From contig NZ_FOLQ01000003.1 in NCBI RefSeq assembly GCF_900112365.1, positions 248,001-312,000 on the forward strand: a stretch of DNA of 64,000 nt, given 5' to 3'. Shown here in pieces: positions 17,221 to 27,987 of the stretch; position 1 is the stretch's first letter; each line of letters opens with the position of its first letter. The position numbers and the translations under genes were made by a program. The stretch is from Spirosoma endophyticum (GTDB lineage Bacteria > Bacteroidota > Bacteroidia > Cytophagales > Spirosomataceae). The notes beneath the pieces are model-generated. The model was given only the letters and a program-made list of their open reading frames with translations, was not told where the DNA came from and made no database searches.

Positions 17221-17258
17221 GCAGGTTCCCAAATTTGGAACATCTATTGGAAACCTGT
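17221..17258. promoter_or_regulatory. Putative HigA operator between higB and uvrA
   Basis: CCAAATTTGG (17229-17238) is a 10-bp palindrome, and CAGGTTCC (17222) with GGAAACCTG (17249) forms an outer imperfect inverted repeat. This is the expected position for autoregulation by HigA. The region also contains the uvrA upstream sequence, so uvrA expression could be affected. Confidence 0.4.
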
Positions 17259-17320
17259 TCATTTTTCGGAAACTACCCCCACCTGTTTTACGTTGTTCTT
17301 TAGAATAAGCCCGTGGCAAC

Positions 17321-20200
17321 GTGACGACAGAAGAAAAGGGAATACTTACCGATATTGACCTGACAGGGTACGAACAGATTGAAGTTCTTGGCGCCCGCGA
17401 ACATAATCTCAAAAATATTGACGTCACCATTCCCCGCAACAAGCTGGTGGTCGTGACGGGTATCAGCGGAAGCGGCAAATCGTCGCTGGCGTTCGATACG
17501 ATTTATGCCGAGGGACAACGGCGCTACATGGAGAGTTTTTCGGCCTACGCCCGATCGTTTATCGGCGATATGGAACGGCCCGACGTAGACAAGATCAATG
17601 GGCTAAGTCCGGTGATTTCCATCGAACAAAAAACCACATCTAAAAATCCTCGCTCGACAGTCGGCACAACAACCGAGATTTACGACTTTCTGCGACTGCT
17701 CTACGCCCGCGCGGGTGAAGCGTTTTCGTACGTAACGGGCCGCAAAATGGAACGGCAATCGCAGGACCAGATTATTGATACAATTCTGGAACAGTACGCG
17801 GGTCAGAAACTGACCTTAATGGCCCCAATCATCAAGAGCCGGAAAGGGCACTACCGCGAACTGTTCGTACAGATTGCCAAGACGGGTTATACGAAGGTTC
17901 GGGTCGATGGTGTCGTGCAGGACATTGTGCCGAAGATGCAGCTAGACCGCTACAAAATTCACGACATTGAAATCGTCATCGATCGGCTCGTACCTAAAGT
18001 GGAAGACCGCTATCGGCTGAGTCAGTCGATCCAAACGGCGCTCAAGCAAGGGAAGGGTGCTATGCAGATGCTTGATGGAAATGGACAATTAGTCTATTTC
18101 TCACAGAACCTGATGGACCCTGAATCGGGTATTAGCTACGATGAACCATCACCCAACTCATTTTCATTCAACTCGCCTTACGGTGCCTGCCCGGTTTGTA
18201 ATGGTTTGGGCGTAGTAGAAGAAATTACAGAAGAGTCGGTTATTCCAGATAAGTCGCTCAGCATCAGTCGCGGAGCAATTGCGCCATTGGGTGAGTATCG
18301 CGAATTGTGGATTTTCAAGGAGATCGAAGCAATTCTGAAAAAATACAAACTCAATCTTACGACGCCTGTTGCGAAGTTTCCCGACGATCTGCTACACGCG
18401 CTCATGTATGGCACAGAAGAGGAAGCAACTGTGCCGTCGAAGAAGTACGTTGGAGAAAATTATTACAGCTTTAAGTTTGAGGGCATCGTTAACTTTCTGA
18501 AGCGTCAGCAGGAAAACAGCACCGACAAAATTCTGGACTGGCTCAAAGACTTTATGGTCGTCAAACCCTGTCCAGAGTGCGCTGGTGCACGACTGAAAAA
18601 GGAGTCACTTTATTTCAAGATTGCCCAGAAGAACATTTCCGAATTGGCCCGAATGGACATTTCGGAACTGACGGTATGGTTTGAGGGGCTAGAGAGTCGC
18701 TTAACTGATCGTCAGAACGTCATCGGGAAAGAAATTCTGAAGGAGATTCGAAAGCGCATTGGTTTCCTGCTCGACATTGGTTTGGATTACCTCACACTCG
18801 ACCGGCCGCTACGTACCTTGTCGGGTGGTGAAGCCCAACGTATCCGGTTAGCCACGCAAATTGGGACGCAACTGGTTGGTGTGTTGTACATTATGGATGA
18901 ACCAAGTATTGGTTTGCACCAGCGCGACAACGTTAAACTGATTGATTCGCTGAAAAACCTGCGTGATTTAGGCAACACGGTTTTGGTGGTTGAGCACGAT
19001 AAGGACATGATGCTCGAATCAGACTTTATAATCGATATTGGCCCCGGTGCGGGTCGGCATGGTGGTCAGGTTGTTAATCAGGGAACGCCCGATGAATTTC
19101 TGAAAAATCAATACGTTGGTGCGGCAGGCAGCAGTACAACGGCTGATTACCTGAGTGGTCGACGTAGCATCGAGGTGCCATCTGAACGACGTAAAGGCAA
19201 CGGCAAGTTTCTGATTATCAAGAATGCCACAGGCAACAATCTAAAGAATGTAACGCTGAAACTGCCGCTTGGCCGGATGGTGACCATTACGGGGGTGTCG
19301 GGAAGCGGTAAATCATCACTAATTCACGAAACGCTGTTTCCGGTCTTAAATCGCCATTTCTATAAGTCGAAGCGCGAGCCGCTACCCTTCAAAACGGTGG
19401 AAGGGCTGGAATATCTGGACAAGGTTATTGAGGTTGATCAGTCGCCGATCGGCCGGACGCCCCGCTCGAATCCTGCTACGTATACGGGTATGTTTTCGGA
19501 GATACGGACACTTTTTGCTGAATTACCTGAAGCTAAAATTCGGGGTTATAAGCCCGGTCGGTTCTCGTTCAACGTGAAAGGCGGGCGTTGTGAAGATTGC
19601 GAAGGCGCGGGTATGAAAAAGATCGAGATGGAGTTTCTGCCCGATGTTCATATTATGTGCGAGACCTGTAAAGGCAAACGCTTCAATCGCGAAACGCTGG
19701 AAGTACGTTTTAAAGGTAAGTCCATTGCTGACGTCCTTGACATGACGGTTGAGCAGTCATTGGATTTCTTCGCCAGTCAGCCCAAAATCCTCCGGAAAGT
19801 AACAACACTGAATGATGTTGGACTCGGTTACATCACGCTTGGCCAACACGCTACTACGTTGTCGGGTGGTGAAGCGCAACGCGTGAAACTTGCCGAAGAA
19901 CTGTCTAAAAAAGACACGGGCAAGACGATGTATATCCTCGATGAGCCAACCACGGGTCTGCATTTTCAGGACATCGCTCACCTGCTTGATGTGTTGAATA
20001 AGCTTGCTAACAAAGGCAATACGGTTCTGATCATCGAGCACAATCTGGACGTAATTAAAGTTTCTGATCACCTCATCGACCTGGGTCCCGAAGGTGGCAA
20101 CAAAGGTGGCTACATCGTCGCCGAAGGAACGCCCGAAAAGGTGGCTGAAGTCAAGGGAAGCTACACAGGCAAGTTTTTGAAGATGGAACTGGCTGGGTAA
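17321..20200 (+). CDS. uvrA: Excinuclease ABC subunit A
   Basis: The 959-residue protein is the damage-recognition ATPase of nucleotide excision repair. Tandem ABC modules are visible: Walker A GISGSGKS at 47-54 and GVSGSGKS near 657, and signatures [12 protein letters not shown] near 499 and [12 protein letters not shown] near 845. Zinc modules are CPVCNGLG with [11 protein letters not shown] in the first half and [11 protein letters not shown] with CETCKGKRF in the second. The G-R-F-S-F-N and [15 protein letters not shown] blocks are typical. The start codon is GTG at 17321, which gives TTEEKGIL; no ATG lies before the first Walker motif region. It is divergent from higBA, and the next gene starts 56 bases downstream. 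Confidence 0.98.
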   Translation: MTTEEKGILTDIDLTGYEQIEVLGAREHNLKNIDVTIPRNKLVVVTGISGSGKSSLAFDTIYAEGQRRYMESFSAYARSFIGDMERPDVDKINGLSPVISIEQKTTSKNPRSTVGTTTEIYDFLRLLYARAGEAFSYVTGRKMERQSQDQIIDTILEQYAGQKLTLMAPIIKSRKGHYRELFVQIAKTGYTKVRVDGVVQDIVPKMQLDRYKIHDIEIVIDRLVPKVEDRYRLSQSIQTALKQGKGAMQMLDGNGQLVYFSQNLMDPESGISYDEPSPNSFSFNSPYGACPVCNGLGVVEEITEESVIPDKSLSISRGAIAPLGEYRELWIFKEIEAILKKYKLNLTTPVAKFPDDLLHALMYGTEEEATVPSKKYVGENYYSFKFEGIVNFLKRQQENSTDKILDWLKDFMVVKPCPECAGARLKKESLYFKIAQKNISELARMDISELTVWFEGLESRLTDRQNVIGKEILKEIRKRIGFLLDIGLDYLTLDRPLRTLSGGEAQRIRLATQIGTQLVGVLYIMDEPSIGLHQRDNVKLIDSLKNLRDLGNTVLVVEHDKDMMLESDFIIDIGPGAGRHGGQVVNQGTPDEFLKNQYVGAAGSSTTADYLSGRRSIEVPSERRKGNGKFLIIKNATGNNLKNVTLKLPLGRMVTITGVSGSGKSSLIHETLFPVLNRHFYKSKREPLPFKTVEGLEYLDKVIEVDQSPIGRTPRSNPATYTGMFSEIRTLFAELPEAKIRGYKPGRFSFNVKGGRCEDCEGAGMKKIEMEFLPDVHIMCETCKGKRFNRETLEVRFKGKSIADVLDMTVEQSLDFFASQPKILRKVTTLNDVGLGYITLGQHATTLSGGEAQRVKLAEELSKKDTGKTMYILDEPTTGLHFQDIAHLLDVLNKLANKGNTVLIIEHNLDVIKVSDHLIDLGPEGGNKGGYIVAEGTPEKVAEVKGSYTGKFLKMELAG

Positions 20201-20256
20201 AAAAACGTAAAAGCTGTTAACTTCGTTGGTCTAAAAACAACTTGCGAAAACAGTTT

Positions 20257-20661
20257 ATGCGTACCCCATTCTTTTATATTTTGCTTTTTGTGCTCGTCGT
20301 TCTGGACGCCTGGCTATTAGCGCACCCCAATCTGATTGGTCAGGCTGGGGTGTTCTTTTTTAATTACGAAGCCATCGAAACATTCCCGAAAGCCATCGGT
20401 ACAGTTTCATTGGTGGTGGGCGTAACCATACTTATTTCATGGCTTGCCGGTCGACTCAGTCAGGCAGTATCGTTGGCTATATCGGTTGCTTTACTGGCTG
20501 GATCGATATATTATTTATTGCAGAGTTTCAGTCAGTACAATACGGGAATTTATAAGCTCACGGGCGCAGGTTTTCGGGCGGGGGCTATTCTGCTGCCGGG
20601 TTTAGTGGTGCTGGTAGTGGGAAAAAGTACCTGGGAAGCGATTTCGAACAAACGTAGCTGA
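20257..20661 (+). CDS. Four-helix membrane protein, unrecognised
   Basis: The protein has 134 residues from the ATG at 20257; an in-frame TTG 15 bases upstream is less likely. It has four hydrophobic segments: FFYILLFVLVVLDAWLLA, AIGTVSLVVGVTILISWLA, AVSLAISVALLAGSIYYLL and AGAILLPGLVVLVVG. There are no charged residues within the membrane and no catalytic motif. It follows uvrA closely, so readthrough is possible. No family was recognised and the function is unknown. Confidence 0.7.
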   Translation: MRTPFFYILLFVLVVLDAWLLAHPNLIGQAGVFFFNYEAIETFPKAIGTVSLVVGVTILISWLAGRLSQAVSLAISVALLAGSIYYLLQSFSQYNTGIYKLTGAGFRAGAILLPGLVVLVVGKSTWEAISNKRS

Positions 20662-20810
20662 TTTTATCAACTGTCCTAGGCGTTTTCCAGCACTATCCTT
20701 CTTGCTGACTTATTACTGGTTGTCTCTTGTGCGAAAAAGTCGACATTGGTGCATAATGACTCTTTCCGCTGCTTTTTGCTTATTTTTGAGGTACTTCATC
20801 ACCTGCTCTC

Positions 20811-22055
20811 ATGAATAAATTATACCTGCTATTCATCTGCTTCCCGGTATCCCTTTTTGCCCAATCGACGTATCTTCTCAAACCCGACCGCGTTTTCGAC
20901 GGCGAGTCCATCCATGAAGGTTGGGCCGTGCGGGTGAAAGATGATAAAATTGAAGCCGCTGGACCAACGTCGACCGTTTCGGCAAATGGGGCAGAAGTTA
21001 TCGAGTTAAAAGGCCAGACGCTGATGCCCGGTTTGATAGAAGGGCACTCGCATTTGTTGCTCCACCCCTATAATGAAACGCCCTGGGACGATCAGGTTTT
21101 GAAAGAAGCCCGGTCGTTGCGGGTCGCCCGTGCTACCGTCCATGCGCAAAAAACGCTGATGGCGGGTTTTACAACCGTTCGTGATCTTGGGACCGAAGGT
21201 GCCGATTATGATGACGTAGGCCTGAAGCAAGCTATTAATAAGGGCATTATTCCAGGTCCTCGCATGATCATTGTGACGAGGGCACTTATTGCAACAGGTA
21301 GCTACGCGCCAAAAGGATTTAGTCCGGATATTGACGTACCGCAGGGTGCCGAAGAGGCTGATGGGCATGACGCGTTGATTCAGGCCGTTCGGCGGCAGAT
21401 TGGCAAAGGTGCCGACGCCATAAAAATCTACGCTGACTACCGCTGGGGACTCATGGCCGAAGCCCGACCAACCTACACTGTTGAGGAAATCAAGCTCATT
21501 GTAGAAGTCGCGAAAAGCAGTGGCCGCGGTGTTGTGGCTCATGCCAGTACCGCCGAAGGAATGCGTCGGGCCATTCTGGGTGGCTGCGAAACGGTTGAAC
21601 ATGGCGATGCGGGAACACCCGAAATCTTTGCGCTTATGAAGCAACATGGCACGGCGCTCTGCCCAACGCTGGCGGCTGGTGATGCTACGAGCCAGTATCG
21701 TGGCTGGAAAAAAGGCCAGGAACCAGAACCGGAACGTATCAAGCAAAAAAGAGTAACATTTAAACAGGCCATTGATGCAGACGTAACGATGTGTGCTGGT
21801 GGAGATGTGGGCGTGTTCAGCCATGGCGACAATGCCCGTGAGTTGATTATGATGGTTGACTATGGCATGAAACCACTTGCCGTTTTGCGTTCTGCTACGT
21901 CTGTTAATGCCGACGTGTTTCACCTGGCCGACCGGGGCCGTGTCAGAGCCGGATTGCTGGCCGATCTGGTCGCCGTAGAAGGTGATCCAACAAAAACCAT
22001 CGCCGATTTACGTCGGGTTAGAGTAGTCATGAAAGGGGGCGTTCTTTACAAATAG
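20811..22055 (+). CDS. Exported metal-dependent amidohydrolase
   Basis: The 414-residue protein has a signal peptide ([18 protein letters not shown]) followed by an imidazolonepropionase/prolidase-like amidohydrolase. Visible metal-site motifs are [15 protein letters not shown] (HxH on strand 1), KIYADYRW (the metal-bridging Lys), [15 protein letters not shown] and CETVEHGD (strand 5 and 6 histidines), and CAGGDVGVF (strand 8 Asp). The family hydrolyses amide or peptide-like bonds such as Xaa-Pro dipeptides, and similar proteins act on cyclic dipeptides or xenobiotics. The substrate is not evident. Periplasmic location suggests peptide or amide scavenging. It is monocistronic. Confidence 0.9.
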   Translation: MNKLYLLFICFPVSLFAQSTYLLKPDRVFDGESIHEGWAVRVKDDKIEAAGPTSTVSANGAEVIELKGQTLMPGLIEGHSHLLLHPYNETPWDDQVLKEARSLRVARATVHAQKTLMAGFTTVRDLGTEGADYDDVGLKQAINKGIIPGPRMIIVTRALIATGSYAPKGFSPDIDVPQGAEEADGHDALIQAVRRQIGKGADAIKIYADYRWGLMAEARPTYTVEEIKLIVEVAKSSGRGVVAHASTAEGMRRAILGGCETVEHGDAGTPEIFALMKQHGTALCPTLAAGDATSQYRGWKKGQEPEPERIKQKRVTFKQAIDADVTMCAGGDVGVFSHGDNARELIMMVDYGMKPLAVLRSATSVNADVFHLADRGRVRAGLLADLVAVEGDPTKTIADLRRVRVVMKGGVLYK

Positions 22056-22236
22056 GCGCGTAAAACTTATTGTGCTTTCTGCAGGTTACAACTTAATAAA
22101 AACGTAATGCGGCTTTTTTAGGGCAAATTCATCTGTCGTTTATGTTTTTGGGCTAATTTCGCCCAGCATGGACGAACCCCGATGTTCACTAAGCCGTTAA
22201 TTCATTATTTCTGAATACTCTACCCCGATTTCTTGT

Positions 22237-23523
22237 ATGGCAAACACCGCTGAATTAACTGTCGATGGTAAGTCTTATTCCTTCCCAACCCTTGAAGGAA
22301 CGGAACACGAGAAAGCCTTTGACATTTCTAACCTCCGTGACCAAACCGGCTATGTTACATTAGACCGGGGTTATAAAAACACCGGTGCAACAAAGAGCGC
22401 CATTACATTTTTAGATGGCGAACTGGGCATCCTGCAATATCGGGGTTATTCCATTGAGGATCTGGCCGCCAAAGCATCATTTCTGGAAGTAGCCTATCTG
22501 CTTATTTACGGCGAATTGCCAACTAAAGAAGAGTTTAATACGTTCGAGACGGCTATTCGTCGGCACACGTTAGTGAACGAAGACATGCGGAAAATCTTCG
22601 ACGGTTTTCCGGTTAATGCGCACCCAATGGGCGTATTGTCATCGCTGGTGAGTGCAATGAGCGCTTTCTACCCTGATTTGCAGGGCGGTAGTGACGAAGA
22701 TAAGACCGATTTGCATATCATTCGGTTGCTGGCCAAGATCCCGACTATTGCTACCTGGTCCTATAAGCGGTCGTTGGGTCACCCAATGAACTATCCCAAA
22801 AACCAGCTCGACTATATTCCGAACTTCCTGAACATGATGTTCTCGCTGCCGGTCGAAGACTATAAAGTCGATCCTGTCGTCGCCGAAGCACTGAACGTAC
22901 TGCTTATTCTTCATGCCGACCATGAACAGAACTGCTCGACCTCAACAGTACGGCTCGTCGGTTCGTCGCAGGCAAACATCTATTCGTCGATCTCGGCTGG
23001 TATCAGTGCGTTATGGGGACCGCTACATGGTGGCGCCAACCAGGAAGTAATTGAAATGCTTGAAGATATCAAGGCCGATGGTGGAGACGTCTCGAAATAC
23101 GTTGAGATGGCCAAGAACGCTAAAACAACGGGCTTCCGGCTATTCGGTTTTGGCCACCGGGTTTACAAAAACTTCGACCCACGGGCTAAAATTATTAAGA
23201 AAGCCGCCGATGACGTACTAAGCAAACTTGGCGTTAACGATCCAGTATTAGAAATTGCTAAAGGGCTGGAAGAGGCTGCCTTGCACGACGATTATTTTGT
23301 ATCGCGTAAGCTGTATCCAAACGTAGATTTCTATTCTGGAATCATTTACCGGGCGCTTGGCATCCCAACCAACATGTTTACGGTGCTGTTCGCTATTGGC
23401 CGCCTGCCGGGCTGGATTGCGCAGTGGAAAGAAATGCGGGAGCAGAAAGAACCCATCGGTCGCCCACGACAGATTTATACCGGTGCTACGTTACGTGAGT
23501 TTAAGCCACTGGATCAGCGGTAG
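22237..23523 (+). CDS. gltA: Citrate synthase (type II)
   Basis: The 428-residue protein condenses acetyl-CoA with oxaloacetate, the entry step of the TCA cycle. The catalytic triad regions are GPLHGGANQEVI (first His), GFGHRVYKNFDPRA (second His) and NVDFYSGIIY (Asp). The N-terminal FLDGELGILQYRGYSIEDLA and the NCSTSTVRLVGSS block match the hexameric Gram-negative type. It is convergent with recA, and a near-perfect bidirectional terminator sits between them. Confidence 0.98.
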   Translation: MANTAELTVDGKSYSFPTLEGTEHEKAFDISNLRDQTGYVTLDRGYKNTGATKSAITFLDGELGILQYRGYSIEDLAAKASFLEVAYLLIYGELPTKEEFNTFETAIRRHTLVNEDMRKIFDGFPVNAHPMGVLSSLVSAMSAFYPDLQGGSDEDKTDLHIIRLLAKIPTIATWSYKRSLGHPMNYPKNQLDYIPNFLNMMFSLPVEDYKVDPVVAEALNVLLILHADHEQNCSTSTVRLVGSSQANIYSSISAGISALWGPLHGGANQEVIEMLEDIKADGGDVSKYVEMAKNAKTTGFRLFGFGHRVYKNFDPRAKIIKKAADDVLSKLGVNDPVLEIAKGLEEAALHDDYFVSRKLYPNVDFYSGIIYRALGIPTNMFTVLFAIGRLPGWIAQWKEMREQKEPIGRPRQIYTGATLREFKPLDQR

Positions 23524-23548
23524 CATTAATTGTTGATTTAATTCATTC

Positions 23549-23589
23549 ATAAAAAAGGCAGCTACTGGTTCAGTAGCTGCCTTTTTTAT
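23549..23589. terminator. Bidirectional intrinsic terminator between gltA and recA
   Basis: A perfect 19-bp stem (arms 23549-23567 and 23571-23589) has a 3-nt loop. It is bounded by A6 on the left and T6 on the right, so it serves both strands. Confidence 0.95.
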
Positions 23590-23622
23590 GTCAATACGCC
23601 GACTAGAACGCGTTACAACTGA

Positions 23623-24714
23623 TTAATCATCAATTGCACCTTCGTCATCATCTTCTGTACCACCGATAGGATCGAGCAGCGCGTCTGAATCTTCACTGAT
23701 CTTAGCTCGTATCTTGCCTTCCAGTTCCGCCATTAACTCAGGGTTGTCAAGCAGCAGTTCCTTCACGGCATCACGGCCCTGAGCCAGACGGCTCGTGCCA
23801 TAAGAGAACCAGGAACCAGACTTCTTGACAATTTCCATCTCAACAGCTAAGTCAAGGATCTCACCTACTTTCGAGATGCCCTGGCCATACATAATGTCGA
23901 ACTCAACAACTTTGAAAGGGGCCGCCAGCTTGTTTTTAACGACCTTTACCTTAGTCCGGTTACCCACAATGTTGTCGGCACCTTCTTTGATCTGCCCAAT
24001 ACGGCGAATATCCAGACGAACCGAGGCATAGAACTTCAGGGCGTTACCACCCGTAGTGGTTTCGGGGTTACCGAACATCACACCGATTTTCTCACGCAAT
24101 TGGTTGATGAAAATGCAGCAGCAACCCGTTTTATTGATTGTACCGGTCAACTTACGTAGCGCCTGCGACATCAAACGAGCTTGCAAGCCCATTTTGCTTT
24201 CACCCATTTCGCCTTCGATTTCAGCTTTTGGCACGAGAGCTGCTACTGAGTCAATAACGATAATGTCAATAGCACCAGAGCTAATTAAGTGTTCCGCAAT
24301 TTCAAGCGCCTGTTCACCATTGTCTGGCTGAGAAATCAGCAGGTTTTTAACATCAATTCCGAGTTTTTCGGCGTAAGTGCGATCAAAAGCGTGTTCAGCA
24401 TCAATGAACGCTGCCAAACCACCTGCTTTTTGGGCTTCGGCGATGGCATGCATCGTTAACGTCGTTTTACCGGATGATTCTGGCCCGTAGATTTCAACGA
24501 CCCGGCCACGTGGTAGGCCACCAATGCCGAGGGCTAAATCCAAACCAAGTGAGCCAGTCGAGATGACGGGGACATCGACAACTTTGGTTTCGCTAAGGCG
24601 CATTACTGTGCCTTTTCCGAATGCCTTGTCAAGCTTCTCGATGGTGGTTTGGAGGGCTTTTAATTTGTTGTCATTAGCAGATGCTATGGCTTGCGCCGTA
24701 TCTGATTTTGCCAT
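23623..24714 (-). CDS. recA: Recombinase RecA
   Basis: The protein has 363 residues from the ATG at 24714 ([11 protein letters not shown]); a longer in-frame start would add 12 poorly conserved residues. Walker A GPESSGKT is at 77-84. Loop L1 and the Walker B region are [23 protein letters not shown], seen as [16 protein letters not shown], and the L2 region is [22 protein letters not shown]. The tail is acidic ([11 protein letters not shown]), as in other RecA proteins. It performs homologous recombination and SOS induction. No SOS box of a known type could be recognised upstream. recX is 12 kb away. Confidence 0.98.
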   Translation of the reverse strand: MAKSDTAQAIASANDNKLKALQTTIEKLDKAFGKGTVMRLSETKVVDVPVISTGSLGLDLALGIGGLPRGRVVEIYGPESSGKTTLTMHAIAEAQKAGGLAAFIDAEHAFDRTYAEKLGIDVKNLLISQPDNGEQALEIAEHLISSGAIDIIVIDSVAALVPKAEIEGEMGESKMGLQARLMSQALRKLTGTINKTGCCCIFINQLREKIGVMFGNPETTTGGNALKFYASVRLDIRRIGQIKEGADNIVGNRTKVKVVKNKLAAPFKVVEFDIMYGQGISKVGEILDLAVEMEIVKKSGSWFSYGTSRLAQGRDAVKELLLDNPELMAELEGKIRAKISEDSDALLDPIGGTEDDDEGAIDD

Positions 24715-24832
24715 GTTAGGACGGTTGTTTAAACAGATAAAATTACCCAAAAATGGTCAGATAACCAAATGGGTTTTTAAAATAGTCGGGCCATTTTGGG
24801 GCTAATTCGAATAAAAGAAATAACCCAAAAGG

Positions 24833-24874
24833 AAGCCCATTAATGGTCCTGACATACAGGCAATTAATGGGCTT
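24833..24874 (-). terminator. Terminator of the 165-aa membrane-protein gene
   Basis: Perfect 12-bp arms AAGCCCATTAAT at 24833-24844 and 24863-24874 surround an 18-nt loop, 16 nt after the stop codon on the minus strand. The T-run is weak. Confidence 0.6.
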
Positions 24875-24890
24875 TTGAGTGAACGTTTAT

Positions 24891-25388
24891 TTACAACGTA
24901 GAATCGGCAGTGGCCGGTTGCTGAACTGGCGCTGGTTGCTGCATTTGAGGCTGTGCCGTCTGGGATTGAGGCTGTCCTGGTTGATAACCTGGATAAGCCG
25001 ATCCATCGCCGTATGGACGGGCGGCCGGACCAACTATCTCTACTCCTGTAATGTAGTACTTTGTTTCACCGTTCCAGGGAAATTTCAGAATTTTCTCTTC
25101 GTAATGAAGCGTTACCCGTTGGCCAGACTTAACAGCCTGTGTAATCTGGGCGGCTACCGCATCATCATCAACCGAAAAGTCAAAATATTGAGGTGTCAGT
25201 GAACCGGTCTCGCCCGAAAAGCCGCCTACGTTCAGAACTCCCTCATATGTTTTGAATAAAAAACCGCGTCGGCTGAATTTAGAGACCGTTCCGGCCCGTT
25301 CACCATCGCTGTAACTCCAGCCCGTGAGGGCGTAGAGAACACCGAAAACGACTAATAAGAACAATAAGAAATATAATATTCCTCGCAT
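24891..25388 (-). CDS. Membrane-anchored protein with Pro/Gln-rich tail
   Basis: The 165-residue protein has one N-terminal membrane segment (ILYFLLFLLVVFGVLYALTGW), then a compact domain with SDGERAGTVSKFSRRGFLFKTYEG near residue 30, YFDFSVDD, and GQRVTLHYEEKILKFPWNGETKYYITGVE. The C-terminal 40 residues are low complexity, rich in Pro, Gln and Ala. Proteins with the S-R-R-G-x-x-x-K-TYEG block are common in Bacteroidota and are often misannotated as 6-phosphogluconate dehydrogenase; I see no nucleotide-binding fold. The function is unknown. It diverges from eno. Confidence 0.75.
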   Translation of the reverse strand: MRGILYFLLFLLVVFGVLYALTGWSYSDGERAGTVSKFSRRGFLFKTYEGVLNVGGFSGETGSLTPQYFDFSVDDDAVAAQITQAVKSGQRVTLHYEEKILKFPWNGETKYYITGVEIVGPAARPYGDGSAYPGYQPGQPQSQTAQPQMQQPAPVQQPATADSTL

Positions 25389-25549
25389 GGGTATGATTGG
25401 TTTGGTGGCAATTTATAAGCACACAAATAGACAACATTTTCTGACGACTTCTGTTTCAGGTCTTTATTGACCAGAAATTATTCATTGCGTCACTTAGTAA
25501 CGTACTGTCTTTTAACCCGTCACGCCTGAAGTTTTGCCCTGTATTTCGT

Positions 25550-25556
25550 TACTTTG
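25550..25556 (+). promoter_or_regulatory. Possible -7 element of eno
   Basis: TACTTTG fits the Bacteroidota TAnnTTTG pattern (one base short at the 5' side) about 100 nt upstream of the eno ATG. The -33 partner at the usual spacing is not convincing. Confidence 0.3.
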
Positions 25557-25563
25557 CGCCTGA

Positions 25564-26940
<1,377 letters not shown>

Positions 26941-26943
26941 ATA

Positions 26944-27013
26944 ATGATGAATCATAAATGATGAATGATTAACGTAATGCTGGTCATTCATCATTTATAA
27001 TTCATCATTCATC
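26944..27013. repeat. Junction palindrome, GATGAAT family, copy 1
   Basis: The 25-nt arms (about 26944-26968 and 26984-27009) match except for one C/T difference and flank a 15-nt loop. They are built from GATGAAT/ATAAATGATGAATGA words. A near-identical element lies at 49975-50046. It fills the whole eno-divIC gap. There is no T-run, so this is not a standard terminator. Confidence 0.9.
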
Positions 27014-27016
27014 AGC

Positions 27017-27328
27017 ATGTTCCAGAAACTCCTTCATTACGGCCGAAATTTCTACGTAGCGACTGGCTTAGGGCTGTTGGCGTGGATGACGTTTTTCGAT
27101 GCCAATGACCTGCCGACGCAAATTCGGAATTACTGGAAACTGCACGAATTAGATCAGGACACCCGATATTATCAGGATAAAATAAAATTGGTGCAGACGG
27201 AACGGAAGGAGTTGCTCGGCAATGACCGGCTTCGGGAGAAATTCGCCCGCGAAAAATACCTGATGAAAAAAGAGGGTGAAGACGTATTTGTCATCGTAGA
27301 CGAACACAATGAACCGCTAGAAAAATAG
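27017..27328 (+). CDS. DivIC/FtsB-like septum formation initiator
   Basis: The 103-residue bitopic protein has a short N-terminal cytoplasmic piece, one membrane segment (YVATGLGLLAWMTFFD, about 13-28) and a periplasmic coiled coil (DQDTRYYQDKIKLVQTERKEL). The end block RLREKFAREKYLMKKEGEDVFVIVDE is the typical FtsB/DivIC signature in which a conserved REKYxMKKxGEDVF precedes the C-terminus. Such proteins form the divisome complex with FtsL and FtsQ/DivIB. A location directly after eno is common for this family in many bacteria. Confidence 0.88.
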   Translation: MFQKLLHYGRNFYVATGLGLLAWMTFFDANDLPTQIRNYWKLHELDQDTRYYQDKIKLVQTERKELLGNDRLREKFAREKYLMKKEGEDVFVIVDEHNEPLEK

Positions 27329-27347
27329 ACGTTAGTCAACAGTAGTC

Positions 27348-27413
27348 AGTCGATAGTCGTTAGTGGCTGGCGCGAGTAAATACTAACTACTATCGACTAA
27401 TGACTATCGACTG
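27348..27413. repeat. Junction palindrome, AGTCGATAGTC family, copy 1
   Basis: The 17-nt arms at 27348-27364 and 27382-27398 match at 16 of 17 positions. A further partial repeat of the same word (GACTATCGACT) extends to 27411. A related element lies at 46339-46394. It fills most of the divIC-ptp gap. Confidence 0.85.
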
Positions 27414-27415
27414 CA

Positions 27416-27931
27416 ATGCTAAATGTTCTCTTCGTTTGTTATGGTAATATTTGCCGGTCGCCAATAGCTGAGGGTGTGTTTAGGCAGTTAGTTACCGAAG
27501 CGGGTCTTGACCGGCAAATTCAGGCGGATTCTGCCGGAACGGCCTCCTTTCATATTGGCCAGCTTGCCGACCGGCGCACTCGGGAAAATGCCTTCGAACA
27601 TGGCTTAACGCTTACGCATCGGGCGCGACGCTTAATTGGCGAGGACCTGGCCGAATTTGATTACTTCGTGGCGATGGATGAAAAGAATCTTGAAGCCATC
27701 GAAAAGCTAAATTACCGAAGTACGGGCCTGTACACCACCGATACCATTTTCCTGCTGCGGGAGTTTGATCCGGATATCAGCGACGAACCGAATGTACCCG
27801 ATCCTTACTACGAAGGCCCGGAGGTTTTTGAAGAGGTTTATCAAATTACACTACGTTGTTGTCGTCAATTACTGATGTACCTGATGCAGCAGCATAATTT
27901 TCAAATTGTGAATGAGCGACTGAGTGAATAA
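27416..27931 (+). CDS. Low-molecular-weight protein tyrosine phosphatase
   Basis: The 171-residue protein carries the phosphatase P-loop FVCYGNICRSP, with nucleophile Cys8 and Arg14 in C-x5-R-S. The general-acid Asp129 lies in VPDPYYEG. DSAGTASFHIGQLADRRT is the typical block before the acidic loop. In bacteria these enzymes dephosphorylate BY-kinases that control exopolysaccharide synthesis, or other phosphotyrosine proteins. It is cytoplasmic. The 3' end (last eight codons) is part of a palindrome that continues into the gap before gpmI, so the C-terminal residues may have been shaped by that element. Confidence 0.93.
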   Translation: MLNVLFVCYGNICRSPIAEGVFRQLVTEAGLDRQIQADSAGTASFHIGQLADRRTRENAFEHGLTLTHRARRLIGEDLAEFDYFVAMDEKNLEAIEKLNYRSTGLYTTDTIFLLREFDPDISDEPNVPDPYYEGPEVFEEVYQITLRCCRQLLMYLMQQHNFQIVNERLSE

Positions 27932-27983
27932 AGGGTATTAACTCTTGTTCACTTAGTCGCTCATTCACTCATTCACAATTTGA
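27901..27983. repeat. Junction palindrome, GAGTGAAT family, overlapping ptp 3' end
   Basis: The left arm 27901-27928 lies inside the last codons of the phosphatase gene, and the right arm 27948-27983 fills the gap up to gpmI. The arms match over TCAAATTGTGAATGAG and GCGACTRAGTGAA, with an 8-nt TGAATGAG duplication in the right arm. The downstream half therefore looks like an inverted copy of the gene end. Confidence 0.9.
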
Positions 27984-27987
27984 ACCT

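Noticed and set aside
21006-21923. A 305-codon open frame antisense to the amidohydrolase
   Set aside because: It lies wholly opposite a well-supported gene, has no family motif, is rich in His, Asn and Arg as expected from reverse-complemented coding sequence, and lacks a promoter of its own.
26944-27013. GATGAAT palindrome as an ordinary intrinsic terminator of eno
   Set aside because: The stem is AT-rich with no T-run after it, and an almost identical copy exists elsewhere; an interspersed element is a better description.
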